This document shows positions 25,609 through 37,815 of a stretch of DNA of 39,270 nt, in pieces (the first letter of the stretch is position 1; every line of letters begins with the position of its first letter). A model generated the notes under the pieces. The model was not told where the DNA came from. It did no database searches and saw only the letters and a program-made list of their open reading frames with translations. The position numbers and the translations under genes were made by a program. The DNA is taken from assembly GCA_051453625.1 (NCBI GenBank), contig JBOZIK010000001.1, forward strand, positions 272,909,798-272,949,067, read 5' to 3'. This stretch comes from Welwitschia mirabilis (lineage: Eukaryota > Gnetophyta > Gnetopsida > Welwitschiales).

Positions 25609-27763
25609 TGTAATGCCCACATTTCAAACTTTAAACTTATGAATGTTACTTATTTACCAAAGGATTAAGTCCTCGTCCTTCCCCTCTATCATCTGCATTG
25701 ATTATGAAATAACCCATGATTTTAATGCAAAATTCAGCATGTGAGAACTCCTAATTTTAATGCCCTTTAATAAATTTATTTATAATAGAATAAAATAATT
25801 ATAGGAGGATGATAGAAATACATGACTCTTTCTTATTAATCAAATAATTATAAATGAACATTTTAACTACATTCAAGGACATAGCTCCTAGATTTAATAC
25901 ATATAATTAGACTATAAATCTCCAAGAAAGGATTATAATGATGCATAAAAAAATAAATTAACCAACTCCATATTTTATTAGTTAGTAACTCAAGAAAAGA
26001 CATTCACAAATGTCATTTAATGTACTTTTGAAGTAATTACATAACTAAATATTTATGTTTTTAATAACATTTCTAAAGATAAGCATGAAAAAATATGTGA
26101 TTACATTATCATATTTCATTGTAATAATATATCCAAGGAAAGATATTCACTATATAATTATTCATGTATCAAACTGAGAAACTTAATAAAGTTGTAAGGA
26201 AAACACATAATAATAATAGAGTTTATTCAAGAAAAATACATAGTTTTTTAAAGTCATAATCATATAAGTTTAGAAAGTCTGAGGATTCATGAAGGAAATA
26301 AAAGCTCATTCTACAAAATGTTCCAATAAGACTAGAATAATAATCCATATCTTCTTCATTCTTACTTTAATAATCATACTCCAAACTTTCCATCTATCAT
26401 ACAAGGAATATGTAATGTGAACTATGATAATCTCATAGCTTCCAATATGGTCTATGTAAGATAAAGGTTTTTAAAATGTATAGATAGAAAGGACAAAAGT
26501 AAAAACTTCAAGAAATAAGTTATGTCATAAGAACAATGACCTTATGATTATGAAATGAGAATAATTAGTTATAAACTTTCTCATATATTAGTCACTTCAC
26601 TATCTTATTTGGTGATATTTGATTCTCATATAACATTTTCCATATTTTACTCACTTCACTATCTCATTCAGTGATATGTAGTTCTTATATAATTTTTTTT
26701 TATATTTTTACTCACTTAACTACCTCATTTAGTGATCTAGAAATCCCACTACCTCATTTGATGATTTGTGATTCTCATATAATATTTTTCATCTTTTACT
26801 CACTTCACCACCTCATTTAGTGATTTGTAGGATTCTGACCTTTCACTGCCTTATCCAATGATCTGTGAAATACATACGTTAATAAGAAATCATGATATCA
26901 ACATAAGTATGATAAAGGTATAATAAAAAAACATCAACTTATGATAAGAATAACTTATATTTAGATTATCAAATACACTAAGTAAAAAAAATAGTAGGAG
27001 TTAAGACTTGGAGCAAGAATTGATTTTACTTAGTTATTAAGCATCACAAATGTTTATATTTGATTCATAACAAATAGACATAATAAACATAATAATGAAA
27101 TGCATACAAAAAGAAAACAATAAGGAAGTAAGAGAGTGTAGAACCATCCCCACATTATATCATGGTATTTAAGGACTCTGAAGATCTTTTAAGTTTTTAA
27201 AGCTTCTAGACTTTATAACCTCTAAGATTCAAAGGCAAAGTTTCTTTAGAAAATAAGCTTGACTTGAGGGAAAAAGAACACTATTTATAATGAGGGAACA
27301 TGGGATAAAGTAAAAGGACTTAGGAATATGGAAGAATACATCATAAGCCAACACTAATGTTGGGGTTTTCATAACATCTCATAAAGGCGTACTTGGCCAT
27401 TGGGTGCTTTAATAATATTTAAAAGAAAATGCTTTCTATTACATGAAACTTAAGCATAATAATGAATAATAATAATAAGTATCCATAATTAACATTTAAT
27501 CATGCATATATTCTAGGAAGGTGCAACAATAATGAAAGTAAATGACATCATCACCATTATAAGAACATTCTTGGAGATTATAAAGTAATATTTTAGCTTT
27601 TACAGGACAAAAGAAAATCAAAGGACAATTTAACATAATAGCACCTCAAAAATATAATATCTATATTAGTTTAAGATTTCAAAATAATTAAATCTTTCTA
27701 AATGATTTGCTAAATTTAATCTTTACATCTTTTTTTAATAAAAGTAAAAATATGAATGTGACA
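25609..27763 (-). repeat. Inner element, right LTR (5' LTR)
   Basis: The plus-strand ends are TGTAATGCCC and GTGACA. It is 2155 bases long, longer than its partner because it keeps about 365 bases (27001-27363) with a TATA box. CTCATTT subrepeats are at 26590-26870. As the copy next to the primer site, it would hold the element's promoter. Confidence 0.88.
27281..27289 (-). promoter_or_regulatory. TATA box in the inner 5' LTR
   Basis: The minus strand reads TATAAATAG, followed by TGTTCTTTTTCCCTCAAG, a pyrimidine-rich start region. It lies about 480 bases inside the LTR's 5' end, in the segment missing from the other LTR. Confidence 0.65.
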
Positions 27764-27768
27764 TAAAC
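27764..27768 (+). repeat. Target-site duplication of the inner element, right copy
   Basis: TAAAC, identical to 17656-17660. Confidence 0.8.
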
Positions 27769-28637
27769 CTGCTTAAAAGAAATCATAAAATCACTTAATT
27801 AATGATGCATAACATAATGCATGAACTTTATAAAGTATAAACTGAATAGACAGTAATGCCAAGTAACTAATGTTTTCAATTAATGAATGCTAAGATTAAA
27901 AACAACTCAAAAATGGACTCATCTAATAACACCTTAAGACATATCAAAATCTTGAAAAGTAAAATGGTCATGTGAAAATATAGTAAGCTAAATAAGTATA
28001 TAAAATAATAAATGCCTCTAATAACACTAGGAACATAACTAATCCAATAGCTTCAAAATGATAATTATTTTTCCATGATGAGAGGAGTGCAACCATACTC
28101 AAAGAAGTAAGGACTCACCAAGCATGGCTAACTGATCCCCTAGTAAAGTTTCCATGCTATTAATATTACTAAAGATCCCTCTTGGGCCACTGTAGTAGGA
28201 TATCATAGTGACCATATATCTAGCACAAATATAATAAATCATGATTATTATTTTCTCTATATTTTTTTGATGTATAAATAAGTGAATCCCACATACATCT
28301 TAAAGACAAAGGTAAAGAAATGAGATAAAAATAAGGAATAACATTCTCAAATAACTAAAGACTTACATCATTGAAATAAAACACAAAAAACCAACAATCA
28401 TCCTTTAAAATAAAGTTCATAGACATGAAAATTTTTTAAGATTAGGTGAATTTAATTTTATCACTTTGAAATGCCCAATTAAGAGATTCCTAGTCATGAT
28501 AACTTTATAACATAAAATGTAAGTCATGTTAAAAATGTTCAAGTAATAGCATGAAATCCACTAAAGAAATCGACTAAGAAATAATTTAACAATGGGATGA
28601 GGACTTTGAAAAAAAGTGCTTCTATCTTATTCAAGGT

Positions 28638-28760
28638 TTAATGACTCATGGATTTTTACAATTTACTCATTTTTTGAATTTCCTTACTATTCAAAATAAA
28701 AATCATAATTGATTCATTAGAATGTACTTTCTTTAAAAAATAAGGACCTCACCATCTAGA
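28638..28760 (-). pseudogene. Possible end of the outer element's integrase
   Basis: The minus strand reads SRW-stop-GPYFLKKV, then 12-15 residues and ILNSK. This resembles the SRW-x-GPF-x-V-x-x-V...V-E-I block near the C-terminus of gypsy integrases, with NSK where the Athila-type domain has a similar turn. It is short and broken, and rests on one motif plus its position downstream (minus strand) of the long frame at 29930-31745. Confidence 0.4.
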
Positions 28761-29929
28761 GGTTAAATTATTATGTAAAAATAAGAATTAAAAAATTAAA
28801 AAATATCAACACAAAATCAAAAGAAAATATATAGCAAACTAAAAAGAAGTTTTAATTGGCTTTAACACTTTATTTAAAAGAAAGAAAAAGAAATGTTTAT
28901 TTTCCTAAGGTTATGATTCAAGGGTATTTGGCTTTCTTAGAAAAATAAGAACCAAATAAAATAAGAACTAGTTAATAATACAATCATTTTTTAGTAAAAT
29001 CAATTGAAGGTAAAAATAGTAAAAGGATAAAACTTTGATAGAAAAAATTTGAAAATTTAAATAAGAGATGAAGAAGAGGTAAATTTCATTTAAAATAATC
29101 TCTTATTTAAATGATGTAAATCATGATTAAGCTTATAAAGGCTATTTAGAATGTTTAGTGAGATCAAAAATCTTTCTATCGTTTAACTTAAGATATGGAT
29201 TTTTATTAAGGAGATAAGGATTTTTCAATTATCATAACTAAATGGAATTTTGTCTTCACAATATTTATTAGCAATATAAGAAATAAAAAATTAATATAAC
29301 TCATGGAAAAATAATCTTTTATCGAAATCATGGTATAAAGAATTTGAAAAAAAAATTCATTTAAAAATTACTACTAAAATTGGGAGTTATTAATGATATA
29401 TTACTGATTCAAGAATTGGAAAAAAAACATCTTAGGATTATTGATTAAGATAGCTTTAACATATTTTAAAACATTCTTAAGGTTTAATTATAAATATGAT
29501 TTAGGATCAAGAAGATAAGGTTTACCCTAGTTTGAAATTCCAAGATATTCCAAGTCATACTTTCAAAAATAATAATCATTGAAGACATAATGTAAAGTGG
29601 GTTTGGTAGAAGATGAAAAGATGTTATTATGAGTATTGCATGAAGTTTTAAAAGGAAAAGATTGAGAGGAATTAGGAATAGACTCCTTAAGTTATTGGCT
29701 TCTTTAAAATTAAGAATATCGATGTTATTTTGGAAATTACATGAATATTCCAATTAAAGAAATGAAGAGATGATACCATTATTATGATAAAAAGATAATA
29801 TGAAATTAGGATTAATAAAAAATATGTCATTTATAGTTTTTCATGAAACTACAACTGAAAGTAATGGATAAGCATGGGTAAACTCTTTAGATTGGGTTGT
29901 TGCATTGAAATGTATAAGTCTATTCTTCA
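28761..29929. other. Outer element interior, expected pol region, nothing firm
   Basis: By position, protease, reverse transcriptase and RNase H should lie here on the minus strand, but no catalytic motif was recognised. A minus-strand frame of 89 codons at 29484-29753 has Leu/Ile/Phe-rich content and matches no family I know. Confidence 0.4.
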
Positions 29930-31745
29930 TTAACTTTAGTTGATTTTATATAGGTTCTTATTTAATCCTTTTTTCCTCATTATTGAATTCATCATTACTT
30001 GATTAAGTTTTTTATTTACTTTCTTCATTATTATCTTTAATAGTATCTCCCTCTTCTTAATTGTTTTTATCATTATCCTTGACTATATTTTTCTTTTCTT
30101 TATTGTACCCATTATTATTTGGTTGAGGATTATTATCATATTATAAATTGGTTGATTCTTCAAAATGATCTTTAAAAAGATCATAAAAAGGAAGGGTTTC
30201 ATTATCTTTGTTATGTGATGGAGGATTTTTTGATAGTTCGTGAGTTGATTCTTTTTCCTCTTTAGTGAATAACTTAGTTAATTGTAAACTATAATCTTCA
30301 TTATTTTTCATTGAAATATTATCATTGATGATTGTCTAAGACTGTTGTCCAAATGACATAGATGGAAAACCCCATTTATTATGTAAATTTTCCACTGATT
30401 TCTCTTCATTACATAGATTTTCCATTAATTTCATATAGTAAACTTCTTTTAAAAGTTTGACTCCTTCATCCTCATCATGAAGTAAGTGAAAACTAGAAAT
30501 ATGATCTAGTATCTCAATATCATTATCATCATCTTCTCCCTTATATTCCTCATCATTCTATTGTATGTTATCATTTTTTAATTTATTAGATTCATCACAA
30601 AGATAAATGTGATCATTATCTTCATCATGGATTAAAGAATTTTTAGATTTTTCATGGATTAATTCTTTTATTTCGGCTTAATTTTCTTATAAGAAGTGCA
30701 TGGGATTATAATCTTGTATATCATCATCTAATAAATAGTCATCTTCACCTTTATTATTGAGTACTTGAGTTGAATCATTATTGTTCTTCTTTTGTCCATT
30801 TTCTAGTGAGTTTGATGTTACAAGTTAATTTAAAATTTTATTTTCTATTTAAAAGTAAGAATTGTTACTACTGGCTTTTAAGTTCTCCTCATTCTTCTTN
30901 NNNNNNNNNNNNNNNNNNNGGTTTAAGTTGTGAAAGGACCTTAATATAGTTGATTTTATAATAAATTTTATTGATGGGTCTCAATCATATTTACTATGTT
31001 CTTATTTTAATTTTCTAAATTTTTGTAGATATCTTCTTTCCTTTTCTTCATTTTATTAGTCATTTCTTTATCATAACAATTTCTTTGTTCATAGTAATTT
31101 GTGGGAAATGGATTTTCTTATTCATAGTAATTCATGGAATATGGAGGAAATTCACTAAAATGATTATGTAATATTTACTAAATGAAGTGAGATCCCTAAA
31201 ATGTAAAAATTTTTATTTTCATTTTTACATGAAACTTGAAAAGATAAGGGAAAAGTAAAGTGTTTAAATAGAGGAATAATCCCAATTCCTAGTCTCACAT
31301 TATTTGATGTTATCCATTTCCTTCTATAAAATTTCTTTAAATATTATATTTCCATTATCATTTGAAATTATATTATTTCTCCTCTTTTTAGCTCCTCTTT
31401 CAGCTAATATTTTTCTAATGATCCTTGTATCATTATTCTTAAAAGTATATGAGAATGACGAATAAAAAGAACGATTAGTTTAATGTTTTACATCATCACT
31501 ATTAAGTAATTCAAAAGATTTTTGGATTTCTCATTTCCTTCTTGTAATTAACTTTTCAACTATAACATTTGAATTAGAATTAGATGTTCCTATCATTATT
31601 GAGGTACCAAGTGATGATACTTTAAAAAAATTTGTCATTGATGAAGAATGGATGAATTGATTTTGCTTATATTTTATTATTTTTATAAATTTTGGAAAAA
31701 TTTGGTTCTTGAAATAACAAATTAAGGAAAAAATATTCTTCAATT
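29930..31745 (-). pseudogene. Long gag-like reading frame of the outer element, stopped many times
   Basis: From 30899 down to about 29930 one minus-strand frame can be read for about 320 codons. Its content is strongly biased to Asn, Glu, Asp, Lys and Ser: NNDSTQVLNNKGEDDYLLDD, HEKSKNSLIHDEDNDH and HNKWGFPSMSFGQQS. About a dozen stops interrupt it, all TAA or TAG and none TGA, which is what C-to-T change at Gln codons gives. Right of the N run (30900-30919) the frame resumes with FSEFPPYSMNYYE, MTNKMKKRKEDIYKN and EKLITRRK up to 31745. Its place, first after the primer site, fits gag plus an acidic spacer. I recognise no domain, so the gag label is positional. The N run hides the junction. 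Confidence 0.5.
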
Positions 31746-32309
31746 CTTGGAATTTACATATCTAGAATATGTGTACTAGAATTTTTACCTATAGTTAAGT
31801 AAGCTTGTTTTGCTATTTCTCTTAATTAAGATTGTTCATTTTGATATTTTGACTTTCACAAAATTCTACTATGTTTCTACATGCTTAAAAAAGATTCTTG
31901 CATAGCCATCATCTCTATCATCACCTAGATGATATCCTAGATGACCAGTATATAAAAAACACTAAACAAAAAAGAGCAAAATAGATTCACTAAAAAATAG
32001 AATAAAAACACAATATTAGTCATACTTATATGTTATTTAAATAATAGAGGAGGCGATATCAACTTTTTAAGTGGTAGAAAATGAAAATAGAACTACCAAA
32101 AAATAAGAGAAAAATTCTAATCCTAGACTGTCATTCGATTACATCATCTAAATAGTAAATAGGGACTTTATTATGAAATGAAAATCAAAAACTATAGAAA
32201 GAAGAACTTTGAAATATATAGTAGAAATAAAATGCTAGTATAAATAAATAATCTAAATCAAAATCCCAGGCACTTATCTAGATAACAATAATTCTTGAAC
32301 TCCCTGCCA

Positions 32310-32329
32310 CCTTCCTAGCAATGATACCA
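32310..32329 (-). promoter_or_regulatory. Primer-binding site of the outer element, worn tRNA-Asp type
   Basis: The minus strand reads TGGTATCATTGCTAGGAAGG, starting three bases from the LTR. It differs from the TGGCGCCGTTGCCGGG form found in Athila-like elements only by C-to-T and G-to-A changes, most of them at CG sites. Read literally it begins like a tRNA-Met site (TGGTATCA) but departs after eight bases. Confidence 0.65.
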
Positions 32330-32332
32330 AAA

Positions 32333-33578
32333 TGTTGCCATGCATATTTATGCAATTGTTATGTCCTTAAGAAAATCCTATCAATCAAAAATATTTGCAC
32401 AAACACACATATTACTATAGATAAGAGTTAATTCAAATGTTATAATTCGTGAAAGGCACTAGGCTCAAAGTTAGAGAATTGATTTTAGATGAAGTATTAT
32501 TGCATTTTTTATTTAGGTTTAAATGAAAAGAATAATGCAAGAAAATAATGCAAAGTAAACACTCTAATGTAATGAAATTGGAAATGAAAACTATTTTAAA
32601 TGAAATATCTATCTAACTACCAAATCTTTTTATCATAAATATTAGGCTTCTATATCTTAAATCAATAAAGGAAATTATCACTAATCCTTGACAACCTAAG
32701 CTATGATGTACACTGAATAGAGTATATAAAATATGCAAGTATTATCTATGAAATGCAAAATTAAATGCAATAAGAAATCTAAACTAAATGTTTTATCCTT
32801 AATAAAGGTTACCTTCACGATCTATATTAAGTATAAAGCTATTAGTAAATCATAACAAACATAAACTATAAGGGAGATTTACATGAATGAAAACTAAAAG
32901 AAACTTTATGTAATGTTAAACCAACATTCTTATTACAAAGCAATAGCACCTCAATGGAGGATGCACATCTCAATACTAAGGAAGACCCCTCTCTACAATA
33001 ATGGATTAACCTCCTACCCTTTAATTTTAGGTCATAAGATTTTCAAATATCAAAGAAGATAAAATTTGGAGTTAAGAACAAGAAGGTATTTATTACAATA
33101 AAACATCTAAGAATAGGAAATACAACAAAATGCTAATGATGCATAGGAAGCACATGAAAAGTTAGGTAAAGTTTGATGCATTAACTAAAAATAGTTACTA
33201 TCATGACTATAATCTAAGTAATGATAAAGATGATGACACATCAAAAGAGGTCCTATATCAGTATTTATCTTTGGTCTAGTTAGCATTCTTATTAGTGTAT
33301 ATGTGGTATCATCTGTACTATTGTCTAGATGATGGAGGGGCGATAGTCTTTTGAAGTTCTTTAATCAAGTTAAATTAGCTTTATAGCTTATTAACTATCC
33401 TCAAAATGTAAAGTATCAAAATTCATTGAAAATTTCTCCAAATATGCTAGTAATTTCATGTTTTCATGATTTTGTATTTGATTCTTAATAATAATTAAAA
33501 TTTGTTTAAACTTATTTACATGTCTTGAAAAAGTACTCAAAATATCCCATCAAAAACATACAATTTGACATTGCAATA
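32333..33578 (-). repeat. Outer element, right LTR (5' LTR)
   Basis: The plus strand opens TGTTGCCATGCATATT, the intact LTR terminus, and closes TTGCAATA (mutated from GCAACA). It pairs with 14897-16166. It lies next to the primer site and so is the 5' LTR. Confidence 0.85.
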
Positions 33579-33583
33579 AGGAC
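33579..33583 (+). repeat. Target-site duplication of the outer element, right copy
   Basis: AGGAC, against AGGAG on the left. Confidence 0.6.
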
Positions 33584-33872
33584 ATAATAATTATATTCCA
33601 TGTATCACCAAATTTCAATAAGCCCACATGCGAGGTGGATGAGGGAAGGATATGTCTACCTATAAGATCTCAGATACCACTCAATTTTGAGAAGTATAAG
33701 TGATAGTAACTATCAAATAATTATTACATCTATAACTATATTTACATTATAATCACTCACTTATCACTATAAAGTTTGTAGATGGTAAAGAGTCAAGTTT
33801 TATTTTTTAGCTAAAACTATAATGTAATCATTTGAGTTTGTTCTTTGGATAAATTATTCCACCATCAAAACC

Positions 33873-33880
33873 TATATAAA
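33873..33880 (+). promoter_or_regulatory. TATA-like element
   Basis: TATATAAA in CCTATATAAACATCC, followed by CCTCCTATTTCTTCATC and a T run. It is plausible as an LTR promoter on the plus strand; no gene follows. Confidence 0.35.
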
Positions 33881-34120
33881 CATCCTTAGTCCTCCTATTT
33901 CTTCATCTTTTTTTTTGGCACTAAAGTTCTTATGACATTAGAGCTTAAAGCTTAAAGACTGAAAGCTTAGAGATAAGATTTTAAAGATTAGAAGTTCATT
34001 AATATTTTTTAAAGTAATCAATCTTTTTTCCTCCAAGTAGGTTCTTCTTTTTTAACAAATTTAGGTCCATTTCTTGAGTTAGACCTATGCATATGATTGT
34101 AATTTTGATCTAGTATTTAT

Positions 34121-34300
34121 ATTTTCCCCTCACATTAACTAATACTAAGATAAGCGAGAGATTTAAGGGATCTCTTTATATGCTTAGTTGATAGGAATAC
34201 TAATGGATATTATTTTCCCTCCCATTAATGTAGACTAAGATAAGGAAGAGAGTTGAAGGACCTCTTAACATGCTTAGCTTCTATGTTTATAATGGATATT
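34121..34300 (+). repeat. Two-copy tandem repeat, period 91
   Basis: ATTTTCCC-TC-CATTAA, then ACTAAGATAAG, GAGAG, CTCTT, ATGCTTAG and TAATGGATATT occurs at 34121 and again from 34212. The copies differ at many positions. Confidence 0.75.
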
Positions 34301-37300
34301 TTGGCCAAGTGACTAGGGAGATCACTATAATTTTAAGTATCCATGTTGTCTTACATTACATTATTGTTGAAATGAATTTTACATTGGTTTGGTAGTAAAT
34401 CCTTATTATAGTAAATGAGTTTCATCCTGAAGAATCAATTTAGGCTAGGCATTTCTTCTTGGAAAATCCTATGGCTCATGGTGGCAATGCATTATTTCAT
34501 GTTGTAAGTTAAATTTATATTTCTCATAATTATGTTTGATATATTTTGAATATTATCTTTTATTATTATTTCCTAGAAATTTAATTGATTTTTATTTCTA
34601 TAAATTATTATAAGTTCTCTTGTTCTTAGCTTAATTAAAGTTTACTTTTCCCTAAAAGTGAAGCATAACTTAAGAAAGCCATAACTCATTTAATACTAAG
34701 TAAAAATTTATGAACTTTTTCTTGTATGTATAGAATTGTGTTAGGAATTCAAAAGTTCTAAAACAATAATTTTTATAGGAGTAAAATTTTAAAATTTATT
34801 TATGAAAATAACATAAAAATTATAAGCAAAAAATAGTAAGAAAAAAGTCTTTAGTTTTTCGAATTTACAAAAGATTCTAAGTGAAAATGGAGTATTTCAA
34901 CCTATGGAGAATTCAATAATATTTTTAAAAACTATTTACTCATTTAAAAAATTCAACTAGATTAAGGTTATAGTCATTTTATTAAAGGATATTATTTTAG
35001 CAACTCTAAATTTGCGTAGTTTTTATAGTCAAAGTTTAATCCTATGAAACGTAATAACACTAAGTTAAATTTAAAAAGGTTAGTTTTTTAGGGTAATATG
35101 ATGAATCTATCTTAACAAAGTAAGTCTCAATTATTTTTAAATTTGTAAATAATTAATTAGAAATTTTTAGTTTCAATGCCTTTTAAAAGCTAAGAAAATT
35201 TGTAAATGATGTTAGTAATTATAGAAAATTATCTAATGCAAGTACCATTATTTTAAATAATCTATGTGATTTATAGTTAACTTAAATTTGTTTTCATATC
35301 ATTTTCATATACTTTTTACTAACATTTAATCCATTATTCTTACATTTCAAGCATAAACATTAGAGTTGCCTACATAATAATACTAGTTATTTGTAGCTCA
35401 ATCACTTTGCTTTATCAATGTTTTATGTTGATAAAATATGTATATGTTTTAATTAACTTTGTTTCTCTTGAGATAATTAGAATTTATAAAGGGGTTTTAT
35501 AAGTTAGCCTAGTTCCATAAATAGAACATGTTTTTATAATAGAACTTAGATGTATTAACTTGCCTTATTTGAAAAGAATTACTATAATATAGAAAAATGA
35601 AGGAATGTTTTATTTTATTTATCTTTACTATTATGCTTTGAAAATGTATGATTTTCATTTTATATAAGATTAAAAATATGGTTATATACTCTATTTTTAT
35701 TTTGTATAATTGTATTTTTAAAATAAATCTAATGATGATGATATTACCAAGTAAACAATCCACTAGATATCCACATAATTGCATCCTTGCATTTGTATGA
35801 TATATTTGTTCAACCAAACAAAAATGATGTTATCAATTATTCATCCCAACACTTGAATTTCATCACCAAGGTGGGTTTTCTTATCCTTTTACTTATAAAC
35901 CATTCCAAAAGTCAATTTTATCATCACTCTCCTATCCTACCCAAGTAGGACTTATCTTGGCTTAATATTTGAAGGCCTCCATATCAAAGGATCATGTTGC
36001 AGCATCCTATGATTCATCAAGGAAGTAGGGCTTACTCATAAGCATGAATCCATCTCACATACTACCTATCACCTATATTAGAGGTATATCAAGATAAATT
36101 CTAAGCCTATTAGAGTTGAGCCCAACCATGTTTGTATAGTGTAAAATCTAAAGTAAAACTAACTTACATCTAGAGGGTGGTAAGATATTAAGTTGAAATG
36201 TCTTTAATAGGCGATGCAACCTTCTATTATATTGGTTTAGAAACATTCTATAACCTATCCATTATATATGATAAAACAAGTTAACATTCCATCAAATTTA
36301 TACAAGATATCTATGTGTGATGAAAAGAGAAGTTAGAAATATATATAGGATACAATTTTAACATCATTATTGTATATAAACAAAAAGAGTCTATAGTAAG
36401 TAGTAATTATGTTATTTAATTATTTTAAATATTACAATGTTTTAATAGGGTCCAAATACGAATTAATCATAGCTTCCATTGTGCATGCTACTTAATAATG
36501 TAAAAAAAACATAATAGTTATCTAGGGTAATTAAATTCAGGGTCTTACACTAAGCTCATACAAGATGAACTATATAACATCCAAATTGTTAATGAGAATA
36601 GGTGTAATGGAAATGTACTCAAGAAATGCTAAGATTATCCTAAAAAATAGATTAAAATGTTTTAGTTTGTAATGAAAAGAATATATAATGTATAGTATAG
36701 AAATCACTAACTCATCTCAAATGGACTCAAGTAATACAAATAGAACATAACATAATGTTAAACTTAGGAGGGTTGAAGATTATTCAATGTCCTATAGATG
36801 TCAAAAATATTATGAATTCAAGTTTTTTCTTTATCACTAAAGCTAGTGATAAGAAAAATATTAAGAAACTTAAGATAATGATTATTGCTTCAAGAATTTT
36901 CACAAGATAAAGAAAGAAAACTATGAAAATATAATTGCTTATACTACTAAGATGAAAATATTCCATATCCTATTACATGTTATGATATATAATAGGTATA
37001 AAATATAATAGACTAATATGAAATTTATTTTATTATATGAATAATTGATTTTTTAATATTTATGAGAAAACCAAATGGTTTTCAAGTTGGCTTATAAAAT
37101 ATGTGTAAATTAATCAAATCATTGTATGTGCTAAAAGAGTTACCTAGTATTTGGTACTATTGCAAAGTAGATTTTTACTAGATAATGTATTTTCAAACTT
37201 ATTCCAATATGTGAATATTATCATAAAGTTAGGTTAAATTATATATGACCTTTTAAGTGGATGGTATACTAGTAACATGTAAAAATTAAATGATATCATC

Positions 37301-37525
37301 AAAATTTAATAAAATTTTAACAAAAAACTTTAAATTATTAAATATTTTTAAAGCACACATTATCTTAGTATGAAGACCATACAATAGCCAAAATAGATGT
37401 TAGTTCCTTAAATAAAATATGTAAGTAAAATATTTAAATCTTATCAACTTGAAGACATCAAATAAAATGCTTTTTATTAAATCCAATTCATGAAATATAT
37501 GAATATCATCATTTCAAGAATGATG

Positions 37526-37815
37526 CACTACAAGAAATATAGGCTTGTCTTAAAAAAAACCTTAAATGCATTTAAGGCATTTATTCACAAAATGCTTTAA
37601 AAACCCATGCCTTAAAAGCACATCACCTTTTAAGGTGTTTCTAAGGCATTGATTTGTAAAAGCCTAGAAAGGTCGTTTGCAGTGTTTATTGGAAAAATGC
37701 CTCAAACTCTCTTTTTGGGTTATAAATGCCTTCATTTTTCAGCATTTATGCGAAAAACACCTTGAAATTTTTGTTGCGGTGTTTTTCAAATAAATGCCTT
37801 AAAATTCCTCTACAT
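37526..37815 (+). mobile_element. CACTA (EnSpm/CMC) transposon terminus
   Basis: CACTACAAGAAATATAGGC is the typical terminal inverted repeat of plant CACTA elements. The next 280 bases hold many short subterminal repeats in both directions (TTAAGGCATTT, AAATGCCTT, TTTTAAGGTGTTT, AAAAACACCTT), the usual transposase-binding region. The orientation means the element body lies to the right, toward the glyoxalase exons. No matching CTTGTAGTG end is present to the right within the window. The element may therefore be truncated, end beyond 39270, or end inside a gap. Confidence 0.75.

Larger units (their letters stand above)
17661..27763 (-). mobile_element. Inner Ty3/gypsy LTR retrotransposon, complete but decayed
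   Basis: LTRs at 17661-19601 and 25609-27763 flank a 6.0 kb interior, with a perfect TAAAC duplication on both sides. The right LTR opens TGTAATGCCC on the plus strand (the left one is mutated to TATTATGCC), and both close in TTGACA/GTGACA. Three bases inside the right LTR is a tRNA-Met type primer site, and a purine tract abuts the left LTR, so the element reads right to left. The interior keeps reverse transcriptase and RNase H traces at 22430-23080, which place it in Ty3/gypsy. No frame above 90 codons survives. It sits inside the outer element and is therefore younger; the LTR mismatch is also lower, 12 of about the first 120 bases by hand count. Confidence 0.9.
14897..33578 (-). mobile_element. 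Outer LTR retrotransposon, interrupted by the inner one
   Basis: Direct repeats of about 1.25 kb at 14897-16166 and 32333-33578 bound the element. Their ends are inverted (TGTTGC...GCAACA, mutated to TATTAC and GCAATA at the outer edges), and AGGAG/AGGAC flanks them. A primer-binding site lies three bases inside the right LTR and a purine-rich tract abuts the left LTR, so transcription would run right to left. Without the inner element and one TAAAC copy it is about 8.57 kb. The PBS (TGGTATCATTGC) looks like a worn TGGCGCCGTTGC, the tRNA-Asp type used by Athila-lineage Ty3/gypsy elements. That, and a weak integrase-end trace at 28638-28760, suggest an Athila-like element; the lineage is an inference. 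No intact ORF remains. Confidence 0.85.
33584..37525. other. Gene-free repeat DNA, possibly an old LTR or LTRs
   Basis: A TGTATCACC start-like word is at about 33600, and a TATA-like TATATAAA at 33873-33880 is followed by a TC-rich leader. A two-copy repeat is at 34121-34300. At 36541-36549 GGTCTTACA reads TGTAAGACCCTGAATTT on the minus strand, a typical gypsy LTR opening. Whether these ends belong to one element is unclear, and no target duplication was found. Minus-strand frames at 35509-35817 and 36784-36966 are Ile/Phe/Lys-rich chance frames. Confidence 0.35.
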
